Assembly: GCA_037952775.1 (NCBI GenBank)
Contig: JBANAY010000004.1
Coordinates: forward strand, 10,354,001-10,418,000
Source of the DNA: Clonostachys chloroleuca
Taxonomy: Eukaryota > Ascomycota > Sordariomycetes > Hypocreales > Bionectriaceae
Direction: 5' to 3'
Length of the DNA: 64,000 nucleotides
A model generated the notes under the pieces. It saw nothing but the letters and a program-made list of their open reading frames with translations, ran no database searches and was not told the origin of the DNA. Positions 12,601-27,923 of the stretch are shown here, piece after piece. The position numbers and the translations under genes were made by a program. The number at the start of each line of letters is the position of its first letter. Position 1 is the first letter of the stretch.

Positions 12601-15600
12601 TAAGTAGATATAATAGTTATAGTCTTAATAGTACTATAATCTAATATACTAAAAAATCTATTTTACTAAGAATTATAATAAATAAAGTAAATCTTAAACT
12701 AGATATAAAAATTAGAATAACCTTTAGAAATAGACTTTATTAATTAGATATATATATAATAAATTAATAAAAATATAATTATAATATTAAGTTTAATTTA
12801 TAGTATAAATAAGTAAGAAAGAAATAACTATAAAAAAATAAAGAAGAATATCTTAAAAGGGAAAAACTAGATTATATTCTAAAGGAATACTAGAAATATA
12901 ATAAACTATTTAAGGAGATTCTAGAAACCAGATTATTATAATATAGCTAATAGAATTATAAAATCTTTATTATTAAAGAAGGAGAACTAGCTTTCTATAA
13001 ACTCTATAATCTTATAGAATCTTAATTATAAATACTCTATAAATATATTAATAATATATTAGTAAAAGACTATATATAGTTATTAATCTTATTTATAGAA
13101 TATCCTATAATATTTATATTTAAAAAGAATAATAAACTCTATTTAGTTATTAACTATTATTAACTAAATAAGATTATATATAAAGATAGAATATTCTTAC
13201 TACTAATTATAGAACTTAGAGATTAATTATAGGGTAAATAGTAGTTTACTATACTAGATCTAAAGAGAGCTTATAACTTAATATAAATTAAAAAAGGAGA
13301 TAAATAGAAAATAGTATTTAAAATAAAGTTTAGCTTATATAAGTATCTTATTATACTCTTTAGATTAATAAATATATCTATAATATTCTAATAAATAATT
13401 AATTAAATACTCTAGAAGTATCTTAATATTTTTATAATTATATATCTTAATAATATTTTAATATTCTTAGATAATCTAAATATATAAGGAATATATATAT
13501 AAGATCTTAAAGAAACTAGAAAATATAAATTTTCTAATAGAACCTAAGAAAAGTTAGTTTTATATTAAGAAAGTTAATTTTCTAGAATATACTATTTAAC
13601 TTAATAAAATATAAAAAAAAAAAAAAGAAAATTACTATAGTTTCTAAATAGAGAGAACTAATAAATATTAAAAAAGTATAAGCTTTCCTTAGATTTACTA
13701 ATTACTACTAATAATTTATTAAAGACTATAGAAAGATTACTATATTACTATATAATCTAATAAAAAAAGAAAAAGAATTCTAATAGAATATAAAATATTA
13801 AGATATATTTAATAATATTAAGAATTATATAATCTATAAACCTATACTATATATATTTAATCTAAATAAAGAAATAGAACTTAAAACTAATACTTTAGAT
13901 TTTATAATTAATATATAAATTATCTAAAAGGATAATAAAGGAAAACTATACCCTATAGTATTCTACTTAAAAAAGCTATATAGTATAGAACTTAACTATT
14001 CTATCTATAATAAAGAATTTATAGCTATTATATATATATTTAAAGAATTTAAATACTAATACCTAGGAATATAATATAAGGTTAAGGTATATATAGACTA
14101 TAAGAATATTTAATACTTTACTATAACTTAATAACTTAATAGATAATAAATATACTATACTAAATACTTATCTAAGTTTAATTATAAAATTATATATTAA
14201 AAAGGGTTAGAAAACAGAAGAGCTAATACTCTTAGCTGGAAATTTAAATATAAATAAATAATCCTAAAAACTAATAAATAATTATTTTTAATAAATAATA
14301 AAAGATATTTAGTATAATAAACCCTAGATACTATACTAAGAGAGATAGTATATACTAAAGTCTAGATAGATACTATACTAGATATAAAGATATTATAATA
14401 AAATATAAGAATAGTACTTATTAAGAAAATTTATTAGTACTTACTCTTAGAATATTAAAGAGTTAAGAAAATATTTAATAGAATAAAATAATATTATAAT
14501 TACTCTGGTTTATAAAAGAATATATAAGTTATAGTTTCAGAATATAATATTTATATATAAATTAAATCTATAAGATATAAACTATATAGAGAACTTAAAC
14601 TAGTTTTAGTATTAAAATAACTATAGTAATTAATATTCTTTAACTATATTATTAAACTATTATTATTAATAGAACTAATAATAGGAGTATAGTATAATAG
14701 TATTTTAATTATTATTAATAGACTTATAAAGTATAGGTATTTTATTCTATATAAGAAAATAAGCTCTATAGAAGACTTTATATATTAATTCCTATAATAT
14801 ATAGTTAGCTACTATAGACTATCTAAAGAAATAATTTTAAATAGAAAAATAACTTTTACTTCTAAGTTTTAGTAATTATTTATAGTATAAATAAATACTA
14901 AATATAAGCTTTTAATAGCTTATTACTTTTAGAGTAATAGATAAATAGAATATTTAAACTAGATATTAAAATAATACTTATAAGTATATATTAATTATAA
15001 ATAAGATAATTAGATATAACTATTATTTATAGTATAAATTATATATAATAGCTTAATATAAGAATCTATCTAGTTTATATCTATATATATAAATTATAGT
15101 TATAAACTAGAATTCTAGAGCTAACTAATACTTAATAGACTAGATATACTTACTACTATATTTATAAAAGAAATATTATATTTATTATATATAGAAATAA
15201 AGATAGAATTAGAATTTATCTAAGAAAGAATAAAGAAATATTATAATAAAATAAAATTAAAAGAACTAATTTTAAAGAAAGAAAATAAAGTCTATCTACT
15301 TTATAAAAATATTATAATAATATAACTAAGTAATAAACTAGATTATAAAAAACTTAGATTATTTAAAATTAAGAATAAAAAATTAAATACTAACTATAAA
15401 CTATTACTACTAGATATAATATATATCTATCTAGTTTTTTATATTTTATTATTTAAAAAAGTATTAGAAAATACTTTAAATTAAAATTATCTAATTAAGA
15501 TTTATAAAGAGGAATATAAGCTAGAAAAAATACTAAAGAAAGAAATTAGAAATAGATAAATATTCTACTTTATTAAATAGAAGGGATATACTAATAATAA

Positions 15601-16085
15601 TAATCTCTAGGAACTTACTAAATATCTAAAGAATTATTAGAAGTTTATTTAATAGTTCTATTAGTAATATTAGGAAAGAAGAAAGGATTAGAAAAATTAG
15701 GAAGAATTAAAGTCTAATTAATAATCCCTATAGTACTAAGTAATTATATTATACTAATAGCTTATTACTCCTCTAAGATTATCTCCTTCTAAGTATAAAT
15801 ACTATTCTGCTTATCTAAATCCTATACCCTATAATAAAATAGATACTGAGATTTCTTCTAAGCTATCTAATATTAGTAATAAAGATAGGAAACCTTTACT
15901 AAAGCTTTCTAAAGAGCTAGTTTAGATAAAGCTAATTTATTTTCTAAATACTGCTCTTTAGTAAGTAAATATTTTACTATATATAAAGTTAGTAGGAACT
16001 AGAAAAAATAAGAATAAAAATTATATATTAAGTATTAGCTATAAAAACTAGTCTTAAGGATAAAACTAATAGAGAGGGAGTAATA

Positions 16086-16460
16086 TATTATAAATAAAGT
16101 ATATACCTACTATATTATATAGTATACCCTATCTTTTCTACTAGTAAGAGATAAATTACTCTGGATTACTAGTAAGCCTAAATAATCCTTAGTTAAACTT
16201 ACTCTAGATTATTAGTAAGCTATTATAATCCCCTAGTATATATATATATTTATTTTACTAGATAGAATACTTTTTTAGATAGTTATTAATAATATTATCT
16301 ATATATCTATTATTACTAGCTCTATAATACTTATATATTAATAGTAATTTATATTATATAGCTTAAGATAATCTAATTATACTACTTAGAATAATACTCT
16401 AATTAGTTTAACCCTAATCTACCCTAGACTCTATTTAGTATAAGTTATCTAACTATTATA
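16086..16460 (+). repeat. 3' LTR of gypsy A
   Basis: 375 bp with the same ends as the 5' LTR, preceded by the purine tract AGAGAGGGAG at about 16,070 that would prime plus-strand synthesis. Confidence 0.8.
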
Positions 16461-16945
16461 ATTAGAAAATAGAAGAGCTAATACTCTTAGTTAGAAATCT
16501 AAATATAAATAAATAATTCTAAAAGCTAGTAGATAACTATTTTTAATAAATAATAAAGAATATTTAGTATAATAAACCTTAGGTACTATACTAAAAGAAA
16601 TAGTATATATTAAAATATAGATAGATATTATACTAGATATAAAGATACTATAGTAAGATATAAGAATAGTACTTATTAAAGAAATCTATAAATACTTACT
16701 TTTAGAATATTAAGGAGTTAAGAAAATATTTAATAGAATAAGATAATATTATAATTACCCTAGTCTATAAAAAGATATATAAACTATAGTTTTAGAATAT
16801 AATACTTATATATAAATTAAATCTATAAGATATAAACTATATAGAGAACTTAAACTAGTTTTAATATTAGAATAACTATAATAATTAATATCCTTTAACT
16901 ATATTATTAAGCTATTATTATTAATAGAACTTATAATAGAAGTAT
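16461..16945 (+). mobile_element. Gypsy C, left part (host of nested gypsy B)
   Basis: 485 bp that parallel the internal region of gypsy A at about 14,205-14,690 (RNase H/integrase). It is cut at 16,945 by insertion of the reversed gypsy B and continues at 24,323. The 5-bp sequence AGTAT appears on both sides of gypsy B (16,941-16,945 and 24,323-24,327). The 5' part of this element is missing: it abuts the 3' LTR of gypsy A. Confidence 0.8.
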
Positions 16946-17320
16946 TATAATAGTTAGATAACTTATACTAGACAGGGTTTAGAGTAGGTTAGGATTAAAC
17001 TAATTAGAGTATTATTCTAAGTAGTATAATTAGATTATCTTAGGCTATATAATATAAGTTATTATTAATATATAGATATTATAGAGCTAGTAATAATAGA
17101 TATATAGATAATATTATTAATAATTATCTAAAAGAGTATATAAGCTATAGAAATAAATATATATATATACTAATATATTTACTAAAGTATTTATAATAGT
17201 CTTTACTTAAGACTTTACTTATTTAAAATAAAGTTACCTTTATTAGATACTAAGATAGATTAGTACTATCTACTTTATATATAACTTTCTATAGTTTAAA
17301 AGTAGTCTTTATTTATAATA
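16946..17320 (-). repeat. LTR of gypsy B (left)
   Basis: 375 bp, from TATAATAGTTAG to TTTATAATA; reverse complement of the LTRs of gypsy A. The neighbouring ATACTCTCTCTCTATTAG on the internal side is the reversed polypurine tract. Confidence 0.8.
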
Positions 17321-20300
17321 TAATACTCTCTCTCTATTAGTTTTATTCTTAAAACTATTTTATTATATTATACTATTATTATATATACTTAATCCTATAT
17401 TTATTTTATATAGTAATTACTTATTAATAAAATATCTAGCTATATATTAAAATAAAAGAAATCTAAATTAGTATATAATTATACTTAAAAGTTAGAATAT
17501 ATTATTATATATAGTTTTAAGGTTCTTTTATATTTCTATTATATTAAGAAAGATATTTTATATATTATTATTCTAAATATTAGCTATTATATAACTTATT
17601 ATTATTTAGATAACTTATATAATTATTTATAATCCCTAATATTATTAAGTAAGTATATTATAGTTAATACTTATTATAGCTACTAACTTATATAGTTAAA
17701 AAAATTAATAATAAGCTTTTTTATCTTAAAGATAAAGAGTTCTAAGCTGAGGTAGTATTAGCTAAAGCTTTTATATAAATTTCTTATTTATAGAAGATAT
17801 AGAAATAGTCTTATAAAAAGAGTATAGAGATACTAAAGAAGGATCTAGATAATATAGAAGTATTAGAAAAGAAGGAATAGAAGAAAGTAAAGAAAAGAAA
17901 TTATTAGGAGAAATTAGAGTATATCCAGACTTAAGAGAATAAACTAGTATTTTAAATCTAAAGTACTTATACTATAGAGATAGTTAATTTTTCTAGTTTT
18001 TTTTTTAATTCTTCTATAAAGAATCTCTTTAGTAATATTACTTAAAGTAATATTACTAATCCTTCTTCTTCTAGTAGAACTAGTAGATAAGCTATTAGTA
18101 GTTCTTTAAATATTTAGTAGGTTTCTATATATTATCTTTTTTATTATATCTTTTCTATTTTATTAAATAGAATATTTATTTATTCTTAATCTTCTTTTTT
18201 AGTATCTTTTCTAGTTTATATTCTTTCTTATAGATTTTAATTAGATAATCTTACTTTAGAGTACTTTCTAATACTTTTTTAAATAATAAAATATAAAAAA
18301 CTAGATAAATATATATTATATCTAGTAATAATAGTTTATAGTTAGTATCTGATTTTTTATTCTTAATTTTAAATAATTTAAGTTTTTTATAATCTAATTT
18401 ATTACTTAGTTATATTATTATAATATTTTTATAAAGTAGGTAAATCTTATTTCTTTTCTTTTAAAATTAATTCTTTTAATCTTATTTTATTATAGTATTT
18501 CTTTATTCTTTCTTAAATATATTCTAATTCTATTTTTATTTCTATATATAGTAAGTATAATATTTCTTTTGTAAGTATAGTAATAGGTATATTTAGTTTA
18601 TTAAATACTTATCTATCCTAGAAATCTAGTTTATAACTATAGTTTATATATATAGGTATAAGCTAAGTAGATTCTTATACTAAACTATTATATATAATCT
18701 ATACTATTAGTAATAGTTATATCTAATTATTTTATTTATAATTAATATATACTTATAAGTATTATTCTAGTATTTAGTTTAAATATTCTATTTATCTATT
18801 ACTTTAGGGATAGTAAGCTATAGAAAGCTTATATTTAGTCTCTATTTATACTATAAGTAATTATTAAAACTTAGAAGTAAATATTATCTCTCTATCTGAA
18901 ATTATTTCTTTAATAATCTATAATAACTAACTATATATTATAGGAATTAGTATATAAAATCTTCTATAGAGCTTATTTCCTTATATAGAATAAAATATCT
19001 ATATTTTATAAGTTTATTAATAATAATTAAAATACTATTATACTATACTTTTATTATAGATTCTATTAATAATAATAGTTTAATAATATAACTAAAGAAT
19101 ATTAATTATTATAGTTATTCTAGTATTAGAACTAGTTTAAGTTCTCTATAGAGCTTATATCTTATAGATTTAATTTATATATAAGTATTATATTCTAAAA
19201 CTATAGTTTATATATATTTTTTATAGACTAGAGTAATTATAGTATTATCTTATTCTATTAAATATTTTCTTAACTTCTTAATATCCTAAGAGTAAGTATT
19301 TATAGATTTCTTTAATAAATACTACTCTTATATCTTATTATATTATCTTTATATTTAGTATAATATTTATTTAGACTTTTATATATACTATTTCCTTTAG
19401 TATAGTACTTAAAGTTTTCTATACTAAATATTCTTTATTATTTATAGTAAATAATTACTTATTTATTCTAGGGACTACTTATTTATATTTAGATTTCTAG
19501 CTAAGAGTATTAGCTCTTCTATTTTCTAATCCTTTTTAATATATAATTTTATAATTAAATTTTAATAAATACTTAGTATAGTATATTTATCTCCTATTAA
19601 GTTATTAAGTTATAGTAAAATATTAAATATTCTTATAATCTATATATATTTTAATCTTATACTATATCCCTAGATAGTAATACTTAAATTCTTTAAATAT
19701 ATATATAATAGCTATAAATTCCTTATTATAAATAGAGTAGTTAAGTTCTATATTATATAGCTTCTTTAAATAGAAGGCTATAGGGTATAGCTTCTTTTTA
19801 TTATCTTTTTAGCTAATTTATATACTAATTATAAAATCTAAAATATTAGTTTTAAACTTTACTTTCTTTATAGAATTAAATATCTATAGTATAGGTTCTA
19901 AAAGTATATATTCTTTAATTTTATAAAATACTTTATACTATTTATTATTCTATTAGAATTTAATTTTCTTTTTTATAGTATTATATAAAAGTATAGTAAT
20001 TTTTCTATAGTTCTTAATAAATTATTAATAGTAGTTAGTAAATCTAAGAAAAGCTTATACTTTCTTAATAGTTTTTAGTTCTTTCTAGTTTTTAACTATA
20101 GTAATTTTATCTTACTTTATTTATATTTTATTTAATTAAATAGTATATCCTAAAAAGTTAACTTCTTATATATAAAAAAAGCTTTTTTCTAGTTCTATAA
20201 GAAGCTTTACTTCCTCTAATTTTTCTAAGACCTTATAAATATATTCTTTATAGATCTTTAGATTATTAGAAAATATTAGTATATTATCTAGATAAATAAC

Positions 20301-23300
20301 TATAAAGATATTAAGATATTCCTAGAGTACTTAATTAATTATTTATTAGAATATTATAGATATATTTATTAGTCTAAAGAGTATAATAAGATATTTATAG
20401 AGGCTAAACTTTATTCTAAATACTATTTTCTATTTATCTCCTTCTTTAATTTATATTAACTTATAAGCTCCCTTTAAGTCTAATACTATAAACTACTATT
20501 TATTCTATAATTAGTCTCTGAGTTTAGTAATTAGTAGTAAGAGTATTCTATCTTTATATATAATTTTATTTAGCTATCTATAGTTAATAACTAAATAGAG
20601 TTTATTATTCTTCTTTAGTATAAATATTATAGGGTATTCTATAGATAAGATTAATAAATATATATAGCCTTTTACTAATATATTATTAATATATTTATAG
20701 AGTATCTATAACTAAAGTTCTATAAGATTATATAGTTTATAGAAATCTAGTTCTCTTTTTTTAATAATAGAGATTTTATAATCCTACTAGCTATATTCTA
20801 ATAGCTTTATTTTAAGTTCTTCTATAAATAATATCTTCTTAAAATAATTATATTCCTATAGAATATTCTTAAGATATTCTTTCTATTTTAGATATTCCTT
20901 TTACTAGTTCTTATACTATATATTTTTTTTTATTCTATTAGGCTTTCTATTTATTATTTATTTAGTTCTATTCTTTAATTCTAATATTAAATAATTCTAT
21001 AGATAGCTTTTCTATTTCCTTTTACTATTAACTATATTTAACTTTATATTCTTATTATTATTCCTTTATTAATTAGTTCTAGTTAATTAGTACTAAAAAT
21101 ATATTTAAAAGCTATTCTTATTTCTATATCCTTTCTAAGATTTATATTATTAATCTTAGTTCTTATTAGGATAAGTTTCTTATTATACTAGGTTATAGTA
21201 CTATTAAAGCTATAACTACTATATTTACTTATTATTATAAGTTATTATTTTAGTTTTTTATAATAGTACTTTTAGTTATTAAAGAATTATTTTATTCCCC
21301 TAATATCTAATAAAATTTTAATTTCTATTAATTCTAATATAGATTTATAAGAGTATCCCTCTACTTTATATAGCTAGTAAACTAGTTTATTAGTAGATTT
21401 ATATTTTATAGCTATAGTAATTCTAATATTATATTATAGATTCCTAGTAGTATTAAATTATAAGTAATATTAAATTCCTTTTCTTAGATTTTAGTTATAA
21501 AATAATTAGTTTTAGAGTTAATAATTCTATTATTATATTTAAACTTTAAGCCTTTAATATTTATAACTATATAGATTTCTTCCTTCTTTTTCTATAGTAA
21601 GTAGAGTTAGTTAATTACTACTAGTAAAATATAATTTTCCTATACTCTATAGTTAATAAATACTATAAGCTAGTTCCTCTTAATCTTAATATTTATAAGG
21701 ATATTAAGTAAGCTTTCTATTTCTATTATTTCTAGAGTTCTCTAGTTTCTACTATACTATAGCCTTATTATAAATAGTTTATATTATTTTTTACCTAGTT
21801 AACTTATTTATCTATATTTTTATTAATTCTATTTTTATTAAGCTAGATTCTTATTAGAGTTTAGATTCTTTTCTATTTCTTAATTTTAGCTCTTATTTCT
21901 TTATTAGTTTATATCTTAACTTCTTTCTTAATAGTTTATTTCTACCTATAGGATCTATATATTTCTTTTTCCTATTTCTAGATTTATTTAAAATACTTTT
22001 TTATTTAGTTAATATTATTATTAGTATTTTTTATAATTCTTAGTATTTCCTATTTTATATTCAGATAGTTTATATAGTTCTAGTTATAGTATTATTTAAT
22101 ATAACTACTATATTTATATATAGTATATATCTTACTTTTCTTTTATTTATACTAGAGCTTAATTTTAGAATCCTAGTAGATTTTATATTCAGAGTTTTAA
22201 TATAATTCTATATATTATCCCTCTATATTATACTTATAGAGGTATTTTTCTAAGTCTTTCTCTAGAATAGTATATAATCTAACTAATAGTTATTTAATTA
22301 TAAATTATTAGGTTTATACTACTATATACTTTAGTAGTATAGTACTAGCTGTATATAGGAAGGTATTAAAATTAACTTTCTTCTGCTAGTATAATAAATA
22401 TCTATAATTATAGTATATAATCTATAATTCTTTAAAATAATCTTCCTTTAAGATATTCTTCTAATATTCTAGTATTTATAAGCTTTTTAAGTTCTTAATA
22501 ATATCTACTAGCTATTTTCTATAAATTACTAGCTAATTATTATTATTAGGGTTCTATTTCTAAATTACTAATTAGTAATAGATATATACCTTATTATATT
22601 CTATAGTTATCTATTCTTTTACTTCCTAATAATATTCCTTATTATAGGTTAAGTATAAGATAAAGTTATTTTTATAGTAGAATACTATTTTATACTTAGT
22701 TATTAGTTTATATTTATAGATATTTCTTTCTTAGTTTTTATATTTCTCCTTAAGCTTTTTAAATTCTCCCTTAATCCTTTTCTAATTATTTTTTATAAGA
22801 TTATATTCCTATTTCTTATTTTTATCTAGAACTTAAATATAGATAGATACTAGGATTAGACTAAATCTAGAAAGTATAAGATTATTAAGTATTCCTTATA
22901 GAGTAGATCTTTATATTATATCTAGAATCTTAACTTTTTTATTAGTTTTCTTAATTACTCCTAACTATCTCTTATCTTCCTTAGTAAGTTTCTAATTTTT
23001 CTATTTTTTTAACTTTAGATATTAAAATAAAATATATCTAACTTTATTATAGTTATAGTATTTATATTTCTCTATAGCTTCTAGCTCTATAGGCTCTAAA
23101 TATATTCTAGATACTATAAATAGTAGTAGAGCTTATTATACTCTATAGTTAGGTTTATTAGTTCTAATATAATTCTAACTACTATATTCTCTTTCCCTTT
23201 ATAGTTTTTATTTATAGATATAGTTATTAATTTATACTACTATAGCTATATATTTAATTAAATTATCTAGCTTATCTATTTTAAAGAGATAGTTCTTAAC

Positions 23301-23945
23301 TTTATTCTTAAGTCTATTATAGAATATAATCTTAAGAGAGCTATTATTCTAATCTAGGCAGAATATAATCTTTCTAAACCTAGTAATATAGCTTAAGATA
23401 GCTCTAGTTTATTATAGATCCTTAAGTTTCTTAATAACTTATTATTTATAATTAACCTTCCTAAAAGCTCCTATAAATATAATAATAAAGTTATTATAGT
23501 TTATAAGAATATTAATTATTATCTAATCTTTATCTTCTAGTTTAGCTTTATTATTATACTAGTTATAAAGGAATATCTAGAACTATTATTCTATAGTATT
23601 AGTAAGATATATTCCTATAAATCTAATCTTATCTTTATTTTCTTTAAGCTTTATTAAAAAGAATTTAAAGTAGGCTTAGAGTTAGATTTTAGATATATCT
23701 AATTCTTAAGTATCTCTAGAGAAAAATTCTAATAATATTAGATAAATAATTTCTTCTTAATCCTTTTAATATTTCTTTTTAAAACCTTTAATATATAGTA
23801 TAAGTTATTTAATTATCTACTAGGTAGTTAGTTCCTTAGGAGTATTATTCTACTAAGCAGAGGTTCCTAAAGTAGTTATAATATCTTTCTTTATTATTAT
23901 ATAGTAGTTAAGATAAGATAATTAGCTAAATAAGAGTTATTAATA

Positions 23946-24322
23946 TATAATAGTTAGATAACTTATACTAAATAGGGTCTAGAGTAGATTAAGATTAAAC
24001 TAATTAGAATATTATTCTAAGTAATATAATTAGATTATTTTAGGCTATATAATATAAATTACTATTAATATATAGATATTATAGAGCTAGTAATAATAGA
24101 TATATAGATAATATTATTAATAACTATCTAAAAGAGTATATAAACTATAGAAATAAATATATATATATATACTAATATATTTACTAGAGTATTTATAATA
24201 GTTTTTACTTAAGACTTTATTTATCTAAAGTAAAGTTACTCTTATTAGATACTAAGATAGGTTAGTACTATCTATCTTATATATAACTTTCTATAGCCTA
24301 AAGGTAGCTTTTATTTATAATA
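23946..24322 (-). repeat. LTR of gypsy B (right)
   Basis: 377 bp, same ends as the left LTR. The AGTAT target duplication begins right after it at 24,323. Confidence 0.8.
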
Positions 24323-26363
24323 AGTATAGTATAACAGTATTTTAGTTATTATTAATAGACTTATAAAGTATAGGTATTTTATTCTATATAAGAAAGTAAG
24401 TTCTATAGAGAATCTTATATATTAATTCCTATAATATATAGTTAGTTACTATAAACTATCTGAGGAGATAATCTTAGATAGAAGGATAACTTTTACCTCT
24501 AAATTTTAGTAATTCTTTATAGTATAAATAAATACTAAGTATAAGCTTTTAATAGCTTATTATCTCTAGAGTAATAGATAAATAGAATAGTTAAACTAGA
24601 TATTAGAATAATACTTATAAGTATATATTAATTATAAATAGGATAATTAAGTATAATTATTACCTATAGCTTAGATTATATATAATAATTCAGTATAAGA
24701 ATCTATCTTACTTATATCTATATATATAAACTATAGTTATAAACTAGAATTCTAGAACTAGTAAATACTTAATAAACTAGATATATCTACTACTATATTT
24801 ATAAAAGAAATATTATATTTATTATATATAGAAATAAAAATAGAATTAGAATTTATCTAAAAAAAATAAAGAAATATTATAATAAAATAAGATTAAAGAG
24901 ATTAATTTTAAAGAAAGAAGATAAAATCTATCTATTTTATAAAAATATTATAATAATATAACTAAGTAATAAATTAGATTATAAAAAACTTAGACTATTT
25001 AAAATTAAAAATAAAAAATCAGATACTAACTATAAACTATTACTACTAGATATAATATATATTTACCTAGTTTTTTATATTTTATTACTTAAAAAAGTAT
25101 TAAAAAATACTCTAGATTAAGACTATTTAACTAAGATCTATAAAGAAGAATATAAGCTAGAAAAAATACTAAAGAAAAAAGTTAAAAATAGATAAATATT
25201 TTACTTTATTAAATAGAAAGAATATACTAATAATAATAATATTTAGGAATCTACTAAATATCTAAAGAACTATTAGAAGCTTATCTAATAGTATTACTAA
25301 GCTTAGAAATACTTATCCTAATAAACTAAGAAGAAAAAAGTTCTATATTTTCTTAAAGAAATACTAGATTAATTCTAATCTCTAAGAAAAAAGATTTAGA
25401 TAAAGAAATAACTTCTAAGAAAGAAGCTATTTTATAAGCTATTTTTTCTATCTTCTTCTTCTTAATATATTTAAACTCTTTAATACTATTAATACTATAA
25501 GATATTACTTATATTATTTTATTAAGTTATAATTTCTTTTATTAATAAAGATATTAAATTTTTATATCTATAAACTAATATTACTCTTCTACTATCTTAA
25601 GCTTAGACTTAAACTTTCTATACTAATTAGTAATCTAATATAGCTAACTAGGAGTTAGATTCTAAGTATTATAATAGGCTTAATTATTTTTAATATAATA
25701 GAAATATCTTAATAAAGAACCTTTAGATCTAAAATACTTATAGCTATATACTTTATAATAACTATATTCTGTTTTTATTATAAAAGGATTAAGTAAAATA
25801 GTATTAATTAAAGAATTATATTAAATAGTCTTTTTATAAAGAGATTTCTATATATAGTTAGATATTATTCTAAAAAGTATAAAAAAAATAATAAGAGGAA
25901 GTTAGTATACTTACTAACTAGACTACTAAATCTAGTCTTAAGGATATAACTAATAGAGAGAGAATATTATATTATAAATTTAACTAATATATACTATTAT
26001 ATATAGACCCTACTTTTTCTTACTAATTTCTTACTAATTATATCTAGATTATTTAGATCTTATAATAATTCTTATAATCCTTAAACCCAGATTATTACTA
26101 AGTATTAATAATCCCCTAATATATATATATATTTATTTTACTAGATAGAATACTCTTTTAGATAGTTATTAATATAGTTATAACTTTATTATAATATTAT
26201 CTATATATCTATTATTACTAGCTCTATAATACTTATATATTAATAGTAACTTATATTATACAGCCTAAGATAACCTGATTATACTACTTAGAATAATACT
26301 CTAATTAGTTTAACCCTGACCTACCCTAGACCCCTGTCCAGTATAAGTTATCTAACTGTTATA
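24323..26363 (+). mobile_element. Gypsy C, right part with 3' LTR
   Basis: Resumes the integrase sequence interrupted at 16,945 and runs through the chromodomain to a 3' LTR at 25,970-26,363 (394 bp, ending TAACTGTTATA). Near the LTR some C and G are retained, as in CCCTGACCTACCCTAGACCC, so this terminus is less mutated than the others. Confidence 0.8.
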
Positions 26364-26654
26364 ACTTAGCTATAGAGTAGCTAGGTTCTAATAGATTATA
26401 ATTAAAACCTAAGTTTATAATATCTTTACTTATATATAAGATAGTATAATTCTAAAGATTTAAATTCTCTTCTATCTATTAGTTATTTCTAATCTTTTTA
26501 TAAAGAGCTCTATATAACCTCTATCTATAATATAATAAATACTATAGATAAAATAAAAAATATTATTACTCTTAGTAATCTAATTATATTTAGTCTATTT
26601 ATTAGTAAAAGAGAATTAATTAGAGATAAATTTACTATTATATAGTTACTATAT

Positions 26655-27640
26655 ATTATTCCTAATAAAAATATTCTATAACTATAAATATATATTATAT
26701 TTATAGAGATAAAATAACTAATAACCTTAAGTAACTAATTTTTCTTATTTCTAAATATATATAATTTTAAATTAAATTAATAAACTAATATACTCTAATC
26801 TAATATAAATAATACCCTAATCTAAATATAACTAAAAAAAAATATAAAGTTTAAATAATTAATTTTTAAAAGCTATCTTTACTCTAATTATCTTAATATA
26901 ATATATAATATATTAAAACTATAAGTTATATATTAAGCTATAGTAAGCTTATATAAAAGAATAGCTATTCTTAAAATATAATATTTACTTAAGCTTATCT
27001 TAATTCTCTATAAGTTCCTATAATAATAGTTATAAATAATAAGCTATATAAAGTAATAAACTAAGTAGATATAACTACTAAATCTATAATATTAAGAGTA
27101 ATTTTATTATTATAAATAAACTCTTAACTAATTAGAAAGATATATTATAAATATATTTAGTAAATAGCTATATTAGATTATCTTAGATAATTATTATTAT
27201 TATTTTAAAAGTTTTATTAGAAGTATTAACTAGACTCTAAGAGATTAGAATATTTATATTAGATATTATAGCTATTTAAGATATCTAATAATTAATTAAT
27301 TAATTATAATAAGCTTTAAATTAGAAAGAAAAAATAATTATTATTATTAGATAATAAAACTTTCTCTCTTAAGAGCTATAACTATAGCCAGGGTATTTAT
27401 ATATCTAGCTATATATTATATAAATACCTTCTATTACTAGAGTTTTTATAAGATTAATATCTATACCCAGGCTAAAAATATAATATTTTAACTTTATTTT
27501 ATAGTATTAAAGATTTAGATATAGACTACTAGTTATATTCTTAAAAAATATATATTAGATTATATATTATTTAATTTTAAAATATACTCTTATTTATAAT
27601 AAAACTAATAAAAAAAATCTATATTTAATCTTTTTCTATT
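26655..27640 (+). repeat. R3 repeat, forward copy
   Basis: About 985 bp matching 43,863-44,856 from ATTATTCCTAATAAAAATATTC to AAACTAATAAAAAAAAT. Nothing protein-like was recognised. The bases between 26,364 and 26,655 and between 27,640 and 27,923 are AT-rich and unassigned. Confidence 0.6.
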
Positions 27641-27923
27641 TATTTTTATATTTACTTTTTATTATACTTAATCTAGTTTATACTTTTATTATAATAAATA
27701 CTATTTTCTTCTATTTTTACTCTATCTTTAAATTTTATTATTTATTTAACTACTCTATATATTTCTTCTCTATATCTATCTCTAGCTTATATTTAGCTAG
27801 GGTCTTTAACTATATAGCTAGTTTTCTTACTACTTTAGCTAGTATTTCTTTTAAATAATATTTTAATAGCTAATTTTTTTTTTCTATAGCTAGAGTTTTA
27901 AATAGAGTTATATTAATTCTATT

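Larger units (their letters stand above)
9247..16460 (+). mobile_element. Ty3/gypsy chromovirus A, two LTRs, RIP-dead
   Basis: A 7.2-kb LTR retrotransposon. The internal region, read with TAG/TAA as former CAG/CAA, shows in order: gag zinc knuckle (about 10,637-10,680), protease (about 12,120-12,330), reverse transcriptase (about 13,130-13,500, with the equivalents of LDLKxAYN and YLNNILIF), RNase H (about 13,860-14,080), integrase zinc-binding and core (about 14,440-15,130), and a C-terminal chromodomain (about 15,560-15,640, xxKGYTNNNNLxEL). The gag-PR-RT-RH-IN-chromo order defines chromoviruses. A purine-rich tract precedes the 3' LTR. Immediate flanks (ACTTA at left, ATTAG at right) do not match, so the ends have been rearranged. 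Confidence 0.85.
16946..24322 (-). mobile_element. Ty3/gypsy chromovirus B, reversed, nested, two LTRs
   Basis: A 7.4-kb element on the minus strand with LTRs at both ends, inserted in gypsy C with a perfect AGTAT target duplication. All the domains of gypsy A recur in reverse order: chromodomain and integrase near 18,000-19,300, RNase H near 19,650-19,900, reverse transcriptase near 20,250-20,650, protease near 21,200-21,500, gag near 22,900-23,900. The sequence is less AT-saturated than fragment D, which fits a younger insertion. Stops throughout the frames make it inactive. Confidence 0.85.
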